Below, in pieces: positions 17,754 through 26,698 of a stretch of DNA of 64,000 bases (position 1 is the stretch's first letter; each line of letters opens with the position of its first letter). The stretch lies in the NCBI GenBank assembly GCA_038210495.1, contig JBBQWR010000009.1, forward strand, positions 1-64,000, written 5' to 3'. The stretch is from JBBQWR01 sp038210495 (lineage in GTDB: Bacteria > Planctomycetota > Planctomycetia > Pirellulales > DATAWG01). The position numbers were made by a program, and so were the translations under genes. The notes under the pieces are model-generated. The model did no database searches. It was given only the letters and a program-made list of their open reading frames with translations, and was not told where the DNA came from.

Positions 17754-18326
17754 GTGGTTTCCATTTGGCTCGAAACGTTGTCGATCGCACTGGCTGGTTC
17801 CGTGGCGGTCTTTGGAATGTTCCACGTCTTGCGGGACGGCGACGGCGCCGACGAGGATCAAAGCCATTCCAGCGGGCCTGCCATGAAAAAACGAGGCAAA
17901 ATCGCACAGTCCGCAGTCGCCGTCAAGCTGCCTGAGCCCGAGTTCGAGTTCAGCGGGCGGCATCTGCTGGCCAGTTACTCTGGCTGCGACCCGGGCGCGA
18001 TCCGCGATGTCAAAGGCCTCTCGGCGGCTATGCTGGCCGCGGTGAAGGCCTCGGGCGCGACGCTCCTGAGCGCCTCGGACCACATTTTTCCGCCCGATGG
18101 CATGACCGCCGTGCTGCTGTTGTCCGAAAGCCATGCCAGTATCCACACCTATCCCGAGCACAACTCGTGTTTCGTGGACATTTTCACCTGCGGGACGACC
18201 TGCAAGGTCGAGGCGTTCGACGCGGTGCTCCGCAGTTTCTTGCGGCCGCGAAAGCATTCGCGCCGGATCATCGCCCGGCACGACGAGATGACGGACGAAT
18301 CGACCACCGCCGAAGCTGCCGCTTAG
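17754..18326 (+). CDS. speD: S-adenosylmethionine decarboxylase proenzyme, possibly membrane-anchored
   Basis: The product is 190 aa from the GTG at 17754. It makes decarboxylated SAM, the aminopropyl donor for polyamines. The catalytic part begins FSGRHLLASYSGCDP. The autocleavage site is in ESHASIHTYPE, where Ser129 becomes the pyruvoyl group, and CGTTCKVEAFDAVL follows. Bacterial SpeD is usually about 120-140 aa. The extra N-terminus here encodes a hydrophobic helix (LSIALAGSVAVFGMFHVL). Codon use there looks coding, and AGCAGG precedes the GTG. An internal ATG at 17883 would give a conventional 147-aa enzyme, so the start is not settled. speE follows 218 nt downstream. Confidence 0.9.
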   Translation: MVSIWLETLSIALAGSVAVFGMFHVLRDGDGADEDQSHSSGPAMKKRGKIAQSAVAVKLPEPEFEFSGRHLLASYSGCDPGAIRDVKGLSAAMLAAVKASGATLLSASDHIFPPDGMTAVLLLSESHASIHTYPEHNSCFVDIFTCGTTCKVEAFDAVLRSFLRPRKHSRRIIARHDEMTDESTTAEAAA

Positions 18327-18347
18327 GCGAGCGGGGCGGCGTAAGCC
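18326..18347. repeat. short copy of the GGCGAGCGGGG repeat
   Basis: GGCGAGCGGGGCGG followed by CGTAAGCC starts at the last base of the speD stop codon. It is related to the repeats at 52650, 58102 and 58210. Confidence 0.6.
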
Positions 18348-18544
18348 AAACTTCTCACTCGCAAGTCGCCGTCGCCCGCGCAACCGGTCTTCTCCATTGC
18401 CGGGCTCACGACCCCATCCGCGCTCGCCGCCGTATTAGCTCTGGCGAAACGAGCCCGCGCCGATTATTCTCGACTTTCGGCCGCGACCGCCTCGGCCCCG
18501 AATGTGCGCGTCTACCCTTTGAACGGAGTTTGCGGAATCAACCT

Positions 18545-19651
18545 ATGGACGTTCCTACGACCCCTCATTCGCCAACCGGCGCCCCGGGCAATTCGCAGTC
18601 GACTATCACCCGTCCCTATCCACTGCCTCCGCTTCCGCCGGATAGCTACTATGTCGAAGACGTCGATCCAGCGACGGTCGGCGACGGGGCGCTCGTGTTC
18701 GTCGAGGATTCGGACGATTTCGATTCGTTCACCTATCGGCTCTCGAAGGTCATCTTCCAGGGCAAGACGGCCTATCAAAACGTGCTCATCGCCGACACGT
18801 ACAACTACGGCCGGGCGCTGATGCTCGACGGCGCGATTCAAAGCTCCGAGGACGACGAGGCGATCTATCACGAGCTACTGGTCCAGCCGGCTCTGCTGCG
18901 GCATCCCGATCCGCGGGACGTGCTGATCATTGGCGGCGGCGAAGGCGCCACGCTGCGGGAAGCGCTAGCCCACGCTTCCGTGAAGACGGCCACGATGGTC
19001 GATCTGGACCGCGAGGTCGTCGAGCTCTGTCGCGAGCATTTGGGCGCCTGGCACCGTGGCGCGTTCGACGATCCGCGGACTCGGCTGGCGTTCGACGATG
19101 GCCGCAAGTTCATCGAAAACACGGACGCCCGGTACGATGTGGTGATCATCGACGTGGTCGACATGCTCGACAACGGCCCGGCGCAGGCGCTTTATACGCG
19201 GCAGTTCTACGAGTTGCTGAAGCGACGGCTGCGGCCGGGCGGAATCGTCGTCGTGCAGGCGCTCGAGTTCTCGTTTCTCGACGACAAGGCTCACGCGGCC
19301 TTGGCCCGGACGCTGCGTACCGTATTTTCCGAGGTGCATAGCTACCGGGTACATGTGCCGTCGTTCTTGTCCTGCTGGGGGTTTTTGATCGCTAGCGATT
19401 GGTTCATGCCCTCGCAGTGGTCGCCGGAAGAGATCGATCGGGCGATCGAGACAAAGATTGGGACAGGGTGGTGCGAGCATTTGACGGGTGAATACTTGCG
19501 GGGCTGCTTTAGTCTGTGCAAGGAGACGCGGTTCTTGCTCTCCCTTCCCGGGCCGATTCTGGAAGACGGCGTGCCGTTTATTCCGCCGCCGCTAATCGAG
19601 GATATCGAGCCGCCAACTTACGAATATCCGGCATTGCGACCGGGCGGGTAG
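18545..19651 (+). CDS. speE: polyamine aminopropyltransferase (spermidine synthase family)
   Basis: The product is 368 aa. It transfers the aminopropyl group of decarboxylated SAM to a polyamine acceptor. Motifs: the nucleotide-binding loop LIIGGGEGATLREAL, the acidic VDLDREVVELC strand end, DDGRKFIE, and the catalytic strand IIDVVDMLDNGPAQALYT. That last segment resembles thermospermine synthases as much as classical SpeE, so the product could be spermidine or thermospermine. The Pro-rich N-terminus (about 1-40) is extra. The ATG at 18545 is chosen because the frame upstream covers the speD 3' end and spacer. speD lies just upstream on the same strand. Confidence 0.92.
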   Translation: MDVPTTPHSPTGAPGNSQSTITRPYPLPPLPPDSYYVEDVDPATVGDGALVFVEDSDDFDSFTYRLSKVIFQGKTAYQNVLIADTYNYGRALMLDGAIQSSEDDEAIYHELLVQPALLRHPDPRDVLIIGGGEGATLREALAHASVKTATMVDLDREVVELCREHLGAWHRGAFDDPRTRLAFDDGRKFIENTDARYDVVIIDVVDMLDNGPAQALYTRQFYELLKRRLRPGGIVVVQALEFSFLDDKAHAALARTLRTVFSEVHSYRVHVPSFLSCWGFLIASDWFMPSQWSPEEIDRAIETKIGTGWCEHLTGEYLRGCFSLCKETRFLLSLPGPILEDGVPFIPPPLIEDIEPPTYEYPALRPGG

Positions 19652-19659
19652 TGATGAAT

Positions 19660-19727
19660 AGAGCCGCGCACGAAGCAAGCGCAGTTGGTTCGTTTCGGCG
19701 CCGCGAGCTTACTTCGTGCGCGGCTCT
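19660..19727. repeat. inverted repeat AGAGCCGCGCACGAAG...
   Basis: Two 21-nt arms (19660-19680 and 19707-19727) match in 20 of 21 positions as reverse complements. The same arm sequence forms the perfect 23-nt pair at 56639-56723, so this is a dispersed intergenic family. It lies between speE and the next gene. Confidence 0.9.
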
Positions 19728-19742
19728 TTAGGAAACGCGCTT

Positions 19743-20660
19743 ATGCCCGGCGACACAACTTCAACCGGACCGAATGAGTTGTCATTGTCCTCTCCGCAGG
19801 GCGGCATTCGAGCTCAGCGGATTCGATTCGTGCAAAACGCCGCCGGTCCATCGCCGATCGCACGGTTCGTCCATCCCTACCCACGATTTGCGATCGCCGA
19901 GGCGGTGGCGCCGGCCGATCTGCTTTCTTCGGCGCCATCCACCGACGCCCCTTCGAAAAATCAAACGGCTGCCGACGACGAACTGTTCCTGCTCGTCGTG
20001 CCATCCGGCGCGGTCACGGCGCTCGAAATTCAGCGGCAGGTCGAAAGCTGGATGCACTTCTCCGCGGTATCCGGCACGGCGCCGACCGTCGATTTGCTCA
20101 TGCGAAGCGAGCGCGTGCTTTGGCGACCGGGCCGCGCAGCCCTGTTCGGAGCGCCTGAGCGCTGCGAGGAACTGCTTCCCGGCTTGATCGAGTTCGCGTT
20201 TTACGAGGGTGAGCTCCGCAAGCTGGAGCGCGAACTCGAGGCGCATTGGCCTGCGGCCGAGGCCGACGCTGAGCTGACGCACGGCGTAGGTCGCGCGGAG
20301 CTTGGGCGCCAATCGCGGATCGATGACATCACGGCGGCGATGACCCGGCGGCGAATTCGCTTCGCTAGAATCGAACCCTGTTTGGAAAAAGCGTCGATCG
20401 GGCTGCCCGGCCCGGCCCGGCGGCTGGCGGGAGAACTGGGCCAGCAGGCGGAAGTCGTGGATCGGCTCCGCTCGCTCGACGACCGGCTCGAAGTGTTTGA
20501 GGATCTCTACGAACTGGCCAACGACCGGTTAACGGAGTTCGCGTATTTCAGTCGCGAATTCCGGCTGGAACTATGGATCATCGTGCTGCTCGTGCTGGAA
20601 GTCATCGTAATGGGAGTCGATGCGTGGCTGACCTATCGCAGTGGCGGTTATGCGAGGTAG
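19743..20660 (+). CDS. tail-anchored membrane protein, RMD1/DUF155-like
   Basis: The product is 305 aa. The C-terminal region has a long helical stretch (VVDRLRSLDDRLEVFEDLYE) and then ELWIIVLLVLEVIVMGVDAW, a single TM helix with a very short tail. This layout resembles the RMD1/Sif2 (DUF155) family, where coiled helices precede a C-terminal anchor. The N-terminal 60 residues look unstructured. AGGAAA lies 8 nt before the ATG at 19743. The family match is by eye and moderate at best. The function is unknown. Confidence 0.65.
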   Translation: MPGDTTSTGPNELSLSSPQGGIRAQRIRFVQNAAGPSPIARFVHPYPRFAIAEAVAPADLLSSAPSTDAPSKNQTAADDELFLLVVPSGAVTALEIQRQVESWMHFSAVSGTAPTVDLLMRSERVLWRPGRAALFGAPERCEELLPGLIEFAFYEGELRKLERELEAHWPAAEADAELTHGVGRAELGRQSRIDDITAAMTRRRIRFARIEPCLEKASIGLPGPARRLAGELGQQAEVVDRLRSLDDRLEVFEDLYELANDRLTEFAYFSREFRLELWIIVLLVLEVIVMGVDAWLTYRSGGYAR

Positions 20661-20715
20661 ATATTTCCAGCGCCGGCCAAGACGCTTGCGGCGCCATTCT
20701 TTTCCGGAACTCTAG

Positions 20716-21507
20716 ATGGCAAGAGAGACTGTGTTGATCACCGGCGCCTCGACGGGCATCGGCCGAGAGTTGGCCCGCCTGTTCGCCGCTGACGGGTCGC
20801 GGTTGGTGCTCGTGGCCCGTCGTGCCGACCGGCTTCAGGAATTGGCCGACGAGCTACGCGACCAGCACAAGACCGAGTCGATCGTGATTCCCGAGGACCT
20901 GTCCGATGTTAGCGCGCCGCGGAAGCTGCTCGACGAATTGGCGCGCAAGAACATCGAAATCGACGTGCTCGTGAACAACGCGGGCTTCGGCGCCATCGGA
21001 TCGGTCGCCGAACTTGGCGACAAACAAGCGGCGATGATCAAAGTCAATGTCCTGGCGCTGGCCGAGCTGACACGGTCGCTCACGCCCGGCATGATCGCCC
21101 GGCGCAGCGGCGGAGTGTTGAACGTGGGCTCGACGGCCGGTTTTCAGCCCGGCCCGTTCATGGCCGTTTACTACGCCACGAAGGCGTTTGTCCTGTCGTA
21201 TACCGAGGCGCTCGCCGAGGAGCTGAAAGACACCGGCGTGAAAGTCACGTGTCTCTGCCCCGGCCCCACGGCGACCGACTTCGCCAAGACGGCCAAAGTG
21301 GAAGACACGGTGCTATTCAACACGGGCCAGATGACCGCGGCCAAAGTCGCGAAAGTCGGCTATCGCGGATTCCGCCGCGGTCGCGCGATTGTGATTCCAG
21401 GCTTGCTCAACAAGATCGGCGCGCTGGCCGTGCGATTTGTGCCGCGGATTGTAGCTCGCAAGTACACCCGGCAATTGCAAAAGACGATTAAAAAGAAAAC
21501 TACATAG
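20716..21507 (+). CDS. short-chain dehydrogenase/reductase (SDR)
   Basis: The product is 263 aa, a classical SDR. It has the NAD(P)-binding TGASTGIG at 9-16, an Arg-containing second strand (LVLVARRADRL) that favours NADP, the NNAGFG motif, a Ser in NVGSTAG, and the catalytic YYATKAF. The C-terminus is basic (QLQKTIKKKTT). The substrate is unknown. The stop codon TAG lies inside a dispersed repeat arm shared with the convergent ligA gene. Confidence 0.9.
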   Translation: MARETVLITGASTGIGRELARLFAADGSRLVLVARRADRLQELADELRDQHKTESIVIPEDLSDVSAPRKLLDELARKNIEIDVLVNNAGFGAIGSVAELGDKQAAMIKVNVLALAELTRSLTPGMIARRSGGVLNVGSTAGFQPGPFMAVYYATKAFVLSYTEALAEELKDTGVKVTCLCPGPTATDFAKTAKVEDTVLFNTGQMTAAKVAKVGYRGFRRGRAIVIPGLLNKIGALAVRFVPRIVARKYTRQLQKTIKKKTT

Positions 21508-21576
21508 CCGCGGCATCCTGCTGCGGCGTTTTGTTTTTTTTTGCATTTGGACGGAGATGGTTCCCGCGGCTATGTA
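21501..21576. repeat. ATAGCCGCGG repeat pair between convergent genes
   Basis: TACATAGCCGCGG (21501-21513) and its exact complement (21564-21576) flank a 50-nt centre. The first arm continues into CATCCTGCTGCGGCG, a short GCCGC/GCGGC hairpin followed by a T-rich run, which is terminator-like. The arms contain the TAG stop codons of both the SDR gene and ligA. The same core recurs at 28388, 30023, 44372, 52767 and 61754. Confidence 0.9.
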
Positions 21577-23582
21577 TTGTTGGCGAGCAGAGCGTCGAAC
21601 TCGTCTTCGTTGAGGACACGAACGCCGAGTTTTTGGGCCTTCGCCAGTTTGCTTCCCGCGTCGGCGCCGACGACCAGATAATCGGTGCTCTTGGAAACGC
21701 TGGACGTCGCTCGGCCGCCGTGTGCGGCGATCAGGGCCTCGATCTCGTCGCGCTTGTATCGAGCCAACGTGCCGGTCACCACCAGGGTCTTGCCGGCGAG
21801 CGGTCCGCCGGGCGCCGCCGCGACTAGCTTTTTCGGCGACTCCATCTTCAGGCCGACCTTCGCGAGATCGGCGATCGTCTGACGACCGAACTGGCTATGC
21901 AGATACTCATGCACGCTTTCGGCGATCGTCGGCCCGATTTCCATTACGCTGCTTAGTTCATCGACCGACGCCGCCTGAAGCGCGTCGATCGAGCCAAAAT
22001 GCTCGGCCAGCACATTGGCGACCCGGCCGCCGACGTGCCGGATGGACAGGGCATTGAGCAGCCGCGCCAGACCGCGCGACTTGCTGACCTCGATTTGGTC
22101 GAGCAGATTCTGCGACGACTTTTGCCCCATTCGCTCCAGGTCGTTCAATTGCTCGAGCGTCAGCCGATACAGATCTCCGTAGCTCACGACCAATCGATCC
22201 GCGACGAGTTGCTCGACCAGCTTGTCTCCCAGCCCTTCGATGTCCATCGCGTTGCGGGTAGCGTAATAGCGAATTCGTTCGCGAAGCTGCGCGGGACAGA
22301 GCGGATTCGGGCAGCGGATGTAAACGCCCCCTTCGTCCTTGACCACCGGCGTGGCGCACTCGGGACACCGCGTTGGAAACACGAACACCGGCGGCTCGCC
22401 CAGCCGCTCGTGTTTTTCCACGCGCACGATATGCGGGATCACCTTGCCGGCCTTCTCGACGATCACGACGTCGCCGATTCGGATGTCCTTTCGCTCGATC
22501 TCCTCGGCGTTGTGCAGACTGGCTCGCCGGACGACCGTGCCGGCCAGCTCGACCGGCTCGAGGTCGGCCACCGGCGTAATCGTCCCCGTCTTGCCGACTT
22601 GGACACGAATATCCTTGAGCCGCGTCGCCGCTTCGTACTTCTCGAACTTGTAAGCGATGATCCAGCGTGGGCTCTTCGACGTGCTACCGAGCTTGAGTCG
22701 CTGATCGAGCCGATTGACTTTGAGCACCAAGCCATCGACCTCGAAATCCAAAGCGTGCAGCCCGGCGATCATATCCTCGCAATGTTCGATCGCGGCGGTG
22801 AAATTCGGGAATGAGCGAGCGCCGGGAGTCGGCGTCAGTCCCCACCGCTTCGTCTCGGCGAGAAATTGCATGTGCGTTTCAAAATCGATTCCCTCCGAGT
22901 CACCCACTCCGTGGCACAACAATCGCAGCCGCCGCTCCGCGCAGATTCGCGGATCCAGCAGACGGATCGTTCCAGCGGCGACATTGCGTGTGTTGGCGTA
23001 GGGGGCCAATCCCTTGGCGCGCTGCTCCTCGTTGAGCCGCACGAGATCGGAATTGGTCATGTAGACTTCGCCCCGCACTTCCACGAGCGGCGGCGGATCG
23101 GCGATGGTCAGTCGTAGCGGCACGTTGAGGAGCGTGCGGACATTGTGCGTGATGTCGTCGCCAACTCGGCCATTGCCGCGCGTGGCGCCTTGCACGATTG
23201 CGCCCCGCTCGTAGATCGCCGACACGGCGACGCCGTCGATCTTGTATTCGACGACCCATTCGACTGGCTCGCCTGGGAGCAGCTTCTCGATCCGCCGGCC
23301 GTAGTTTTTTAGCTCCTCGAGATTGTAGGTGTTCTCGATCGACAGCATCGGCAAGCGATGCTCGACCGGCGCGAGCGACTCGATGGGTCGATCGCCGACC
23401 CGCTGCGTGGGACTATCGGGCGCGATGAACTGGGGATTGGCGGCTTCGAGTTTTTTCAGCCGATCCATCAGCCGGTCGTAGGCGCGATCATCGATCTCCG
23501 GCGCCGCTTCGACGTAATACTTGCGATCGTGGCGGCGAATTTCATCGCGAAGCCGTTCGATTTCCTTCGCAACATCGGGCAT
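21570..23582 (-). CDS. ligA: NAD-dependent DNA ligase
   Basis: The product is 670 aa, the normal LigA length. It seals nicks in replication and repair using NAD+. Seen in order: the Ia domain start (IERLRDEIRRHDRKYYV), the adenylation Lys114 in VEYKIDGVAV, the TRGNGRVGDDIT motif, the VDGLVLKVN motif, the OB fold, the four-Cys zinc finger (RCPECATPV ... CPNPLCPAQ), helix-hairpin-helix repeats (LSIRHVGGRVAN) and a C-terminal BRCT domain (LAGKTLVVTGTL). The last codons overlap a dispersed repeat arm. A heptamer array lies 12 nt upstream of the ATG and leaves no clear Shine-Dalgarno site. Confidence 0.97.
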   Translation of the reverse strand: MPDVAKEIERLRDEIRRHDRKYYVEAAPEIDDRAYDRLMDRLKKLEAANPQFIAPDSPTQRVGDRPIESLAPVEHRLPMLSIENTYNLEELKNYGRRIEKLLPGEPVEWVVEYKIDGVAVSAIYERGAIVQGATRGNGRVGDDITHNVRTLLNVPLRLTIADPPPLVEVRGEVYMTNSDLVRLNEEQRAKGLAPYANTRNVAAGTIRLLDPRICAERRLRLLCHGVGDSEGIDFETHMQFLAETKRWGLTPTPGARSFPNFTAAIEHCEDMIAGLHALDFEVDGLVLKVNRLDQRLKLGSTSKSPRWIIAYKFEKYEAATRLKDIRVQVGKTGTITPVADLEPVELAGTVVRRASLHNAEEIERKDIRIGDVVIVEKAGKVIPHIVRVEKHERLGEPPVFVFPTRCPECATPVVKDEGGVYIRCPNPLCPAQLRERIRYYATRNAMDIEGLGDKLVEQLVADRLVVSYGDLYRLTLEQLNDLERMGQKSSQNLLDQIEVSKSRGLARLLNALSIRHVGGRVANVLAEHFGSIDALQAASVDELSSVMEIGPTIAESVHEYLHSQFGRQTIADLAKVGLKMESPKKLVAAAPGGPLAGKTLVVTGTLARYKRDEIEALIAAHGGRATSSVSKSTDYLVVGADAGSKLAKAQKLGVRVLNEDEFDALLANNT

Positions 23583-23594
23583 GGGGAGAGGAGA

Positions 23595-23615
23595 GTCGGG
23601 AGACGGTAGTCGGGA
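23595..23615. repeat. GTCGGGA heptamer array (3 units)
   Basis: Units GTCGGGA, GACGGTA and GTCGGGA lie immediately upstream of ligA. The same heptamer recurs at 49795, 58382 and 59949. Confidence 0.75.
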
Positions 23616-23667
23616 GTGAAGACTCCTTAGCCGCGGCGTTCACGCCGCGCTTTCGCGCGAGTCGCAA

Positions 23668-24048
23668 TTATCTTCCGCATTCCGGCGCGATGGTGACGGC
23701 CTTGCCCGTCGCCGAGTTGGGGATCAAGCACAAAAACTTCAGCGGCGTGCCGCCCGTGTTACGGAATTGATGCACTTCGTTCGGCTTGATGAGCACGACG
23801 ACGCCGGGTCGCAGCGGATGTTCATGGTCCTCTTCGAGCACCACGCCCGCGCCTTCGAGGACAAACACCTCGTGCTCGTAATCGTGAGAGTGCCGCGGCG
23901 TGTGACCGCCGGGGGCCACTTCGAATTGCCTCATGGCGAATGTCGGCGCTCCGTCGGGCTCACCCACTAGCGATCGCACTTGGCAGCCGGCGGCGCCCTC
24001 CATCGACACGGGCGCGGCGGCGATTTGCTCGTAGTGCTTGACTTTCAT
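23668..24048 (-). CDS. cupin-domain protein
   Basis: The product is 126 aa with a single conserved barrel. Cupin motif 1 is GGHTPRHSHDYEHEVFVLEG with the metal-binding His/His/Glu set. Motif 2 is PNEVHQFRNTG with the fourth His. Such small cupins bind a divalent metal. The role (enzyme or sensor) is not evident. Its start ATG overlaps the stop of the upstream membrane-protein gene (ATGA, 24045-24048), so the two are translationally coupled. Confidence 0.88.
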   Translation of the reverse strand: MKVKHYEQIAAAPVSMEGAAGCQVRSLVGEPDGAPTFAMRQFEVAPGGHTPRHSHDYEHEVFVLEGAGVVLEEDHEHPLRPGVVVLIKPNEVHQFRNTGGTPLKFLCLIPNSATGKAVTIAPECGR

Positions 24049-24359
24049 TTTCCCGGCTCCGAAGCGTGTGCGTCCGACTGTCGCGCGGCCCGCTCGCGAA
24101 CCCCTCGAACGTGATCCAAATAGATGGCGGCGAAGGAAAACAGGGCCAGCCCGACCAATTCGCCGACCAGTATCGCCATGCCATGCCGATTGAGCAAGTC
24201 CATCAAGCCGTAGCCCGACTGCCCCGCCTCGGGCAGTCCCTCGGATCGATTCGCCCGAACCATCAGAACGCCAAAAGCGCAGGCCGTGATCGTGAACCCG
24301 AGGCCAAAAGCCATGGCGATGAGGTAGAACGGGTTGAGAGGTTCTTTGCGCTTGGACAT
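24045..24359 (-). CDS. small two-helix membrane protein
   Basis: The product is 104 aa. It has TM segments at about 11-34 (LIAMAFGLGFTITACAFGVL) and 60-82 (GMAILVGELVGLALFSFAAI) and a basic, Glu-containing C-terminal tail. No family is recognised. The ATG at 24359 is preferred to a TTG eight codons upstream. It overlaps the cupin gene by four bases. Confidence 0.65.
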   Translation of the reverse strand: MSKRKEPLNPFYLIAMAFGLGFTITACAFGVLMVRANRSEGLPEAGQSGYGLMDLLNRHGMAILVGELVGLALFSFAAIYLDHVRGVRERAARQSDAHASEPGK

Positions 24360-24452
24360 GAACGAGAAGAGGTCGAATCGCAAATTGAGGGAGACGAAAT
24401 CATGCGGCTGGCGGCGACCATCGACCCGAGCATATCCTAGGAGTTCGCTCTC

Positions 24453-25754
24453 TCATTTGGCAAGGATCGCCACCAATTCGACGAACGTTCGCCCTCGCTC
24501 GGCATAGTCGCGATACTGATCCAAGCTGGCGCCGCCGGGTGACAGTAGGATGGCGTCGCCCGAACTTGAACTTTGCCAACACCAATCGAGTGCGGCGGCG
24601 AGCGTTTCACTTCGATATTTTAGCAAGCGAGGTGCGTGGATCGAGAGGGCCTTATCGAGTTTGTCGGCGACGGCGCCGAATGTGGCCGCTCCACGAGCCC
24701 GCTGGCCGACGGCCGTCGCGATCGCCTTCCAATCGAGTCCTTTGTCGCTGCCGCCGAGCAGAATCCAGGTCGGGGTCGTCATCGCTGACAGGGCGGCGAT
24801 CGCTGCTTCCGGGGTGGTGGCCTTTGAGTCGTTGTAGAATCGGCGGCCGGCGACTTCGGCGATGAAATTCAGCCGGTGCGGCAACGGTTGAAACTCACTT
24901 AACCCTCGTCTCACTGCCGCGCGCTCCACTCCAGCCGCGATCGTCGTCGCGCCAGCCAGCGCGGCGCAGCGGCGATTGTGTTCTCCCACAAGTTGCAGTG
25001 GCGGCACGTCGTTAAGCGACAGCGGCGCAACGTGGCGGCCACGAACGAGACTGCGCCACCCGGTCAGTGAGCCATCGTTGAAATCGCATACGGCAATGTC
25101 TTCGGGCCGCTGCTGGAGCAGCAATCGCTGCTTCGCCCGGCGATAGTCGGCCACATTCTCGTGCCAATCCAAATGGTTGGGGGCGAAATTGGTGACGACC
25201 GCTATTGCCGGCCAGCGCACGTTGGCGCCGAGCCAATGGAGTTGAAAACTGCTCAGTTCGAGTACCACGGCATCGCCCGATTGAATTCGCGGCAAGTCTT
25301 CCAGCAGACTGTGGCCGATGTTGCCTCCCAGCCATGTCGGTCGCCCAGACGCAGTGAAGATCGCGGCGATCATGGCCGCCGTTGTCGACTTGCCATTGCT
25401 GCCCGTAACTCCGATCACCGGCGCGGGGCAGCGCTCGAGAAACAATTCGATCTCGGACGTTATCGCGGCGCCGGCGGCCCTGGCCAGCGCGACGAGCCGG
25501 TTGTCCGACCGCACTGCCGGATTGACCACGACGAGCTCGGCCGTGCGAAAATCGTCCTCGGCGTGTTCGCCTAATCTGTAACGAGCGATGGAGGAATCGG
25601 CGAGCGCGGCGACTGACTCTCGAAGATCGTCAGTCGGGGCAAGATCGGTGACGGTCACTTGCGCGCCGGCGGCGGCCAAAAATCGCGCGGCCGCGACGCC
25701 GCCGCCGTGTCGGCCGAGACCCATCACCGTCGCGCGACGTCCATGGAGATTCAT
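24453..25754 (-). CDS. murD: UDP-N-acetylmuramoyl-L-alanine--D-glutamate ligase
   Basis: The product is 433 aa. It adds D-glutamate to UDP-MurNAc-L-Ala in peptidoglycan synthesis. The N-terminal Rossmann part starts ATVMGLGRHGGGVAAARFL. The Mur-ligase P-loop is GVTGSNGKSTT (115-125). NFAPNHLDWH and the C-terminal FYNDSKATTPEAAI and LLGGSDKGLD motifs follow. The start ATG shares one base with the stop of the upstream gene (TGATG). The gene stands apart from the usual dcw cluster, at least within this window. It implies that the organism keeps at least part of the cell-wall pathway. Confidence 0.96.
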   Translation of the reverse strand: MNLHGRRATVMGLGRHGGGVAAARFLAAAGAQVTVTDLAPTDDLRESVAALADSSIARYRLGEHAEDDFRTAELVVVNPAVRSDNRLVALARAAGAAITSEIELFLERCPAPVIGVTGSNGKSTTAAMIAAIFTASGRPTWLGGNIGHSLLEDLPRIQSGDAVVLELSSFQLHWLGANVRWPAIAVVTNFAPNHLDWHENVADYRRAKQRLLLQQRPEDIAVCDFNDGSLTGWRSLVRGRHVAPLSLNDVPPLQLVGEHNRRCAALAGATTIAAGVERAAVRRGLSEFQPLPHRLNFIAEVAGRRFYNDSKATTPEAAIAALSAMTTPTWILLGGSDKGLDWKAIATAVGQRARGAATFGAVADKLDKALSIHAPRLLKYRSETLAAALDWCWQSSSSGDAILLSPGGASLDQYRDYAERGRTFVELVAILAK

Positions 25755-26395
25755 CACTTGGAGTCGATTGGCTGAAAAGACGTAATTTCCCAACCGGCGG
25801 GGGCGCTCGTTCCTTGGCTCCGCAGATACCTTAGCGGAATGCCGATAGTCGGGTCGAACTTGGCTTGTTGCACGATGGGCGCGGTCAGCGCATTGCCGCC
25901 ATTCTCGTCGATAGCTTTCTCGTTCGCCCTGACATCCTCACCGATCACGGTCAGCAAACCATCGACCGACCAATAGCTCCAACTGAACTCGGGCGTGGCC
26001 ATGCCGTTACGGGTCATTGCAGTCACCGCGCCCTGGCGAACTTCGACATGCACCTTGCCTTCGAGCATCACGTGCACGGCCAAATCGAGGTCGTAGCTCG
26101 GCGCCTTGTGCTCGCGCCAACGCTCCTTCGCCGCCGCGAAATCGGCCGCGTCCATCAGCGGCAAACCGTCGCGGGTCATGCGGACTAAAATGACAATCCA
26201 AACGACGGCGGATAGTAGCACGCCGGCAGCCAAGCCCAGCGCTACGCTCTTGAGCCGGAGCCGTGAACCTCGTCGACCGCCGTTTGATTGAACTGGCGGC
26301 TGGGCGTCATCCGCCGATTCGGATTCCCGCGTCTCGCCGCTGAATGGCTTGAGCGGGTCCGGATCATCCCAAGGTTCTACGTGGCTGCTCTTCAT
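25754..26395 (-). CDS. membrane-anchored DUF6174-like protein
   Basis: The product is 213 aa. An acidic, Pro-rich N-terminus precedes one TM helix (SVALGLAAGVLLSAVVWIVI). The extracytoplasmic domain contains ERWREHKAPSYDLDLAVHV and VHVEVRQGAVTAMTRNG, the pattern of DUF6174-type domains (a Tyr/Leu strand, then a G-x-V strand). The function is unknown. The stop codon overlaps the murD start by one base, so it is coupled to murD. The start is the ATG at 26395; the frame further upstream is antisense to the pyk 5' region. Confidence 0.7.
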   Translation of the reverse strand: MKSSHVEPWDDPDPLKPFSGETRESESADDAQPPVQSNGGRRGSRLRLKSVALGLAAGVLLSAVVWIVILVRMTRDGLPLMDAADFAAAKERWREHKAPSYDLDLAVHVMLEGKVHVEVRQGAVTAMTRNGMATPEFSWSYWSVDGLLTVIGEDVRANEKAIDENGGNALTAPIVQQAKFDPTIGIPLRYLRSQGTSAPAGWEITSFQPIDSK

Positions 26396-26698
26396 GCTTC
26401 GATCCCCAGTCGGCCCTTCGCTTGGCATGCAACTTCCCGCGGTCCCATAGTCGAATCGCCCGTGACAATGTAATCTGTTGAGCGATGCGAAGGGAGCGCG
26501 GAATAGTCCGGCATGGCCGCCGGATCGCTCCCCGGCGGCGCAGCTGTTGGATTGTTTTCGGTCGCAACGATTCCGCGGAGCCGTAGTTTTCTGCCAAGGA
26601 GACACGGATTTCCGAATAGCGCGGCAGGATGCCTCGGCGATGTCGTTGCGCCAAGCACGAACTCCGCCAATCAACTTCGTCTGAAGAGGAGCCCCCAC

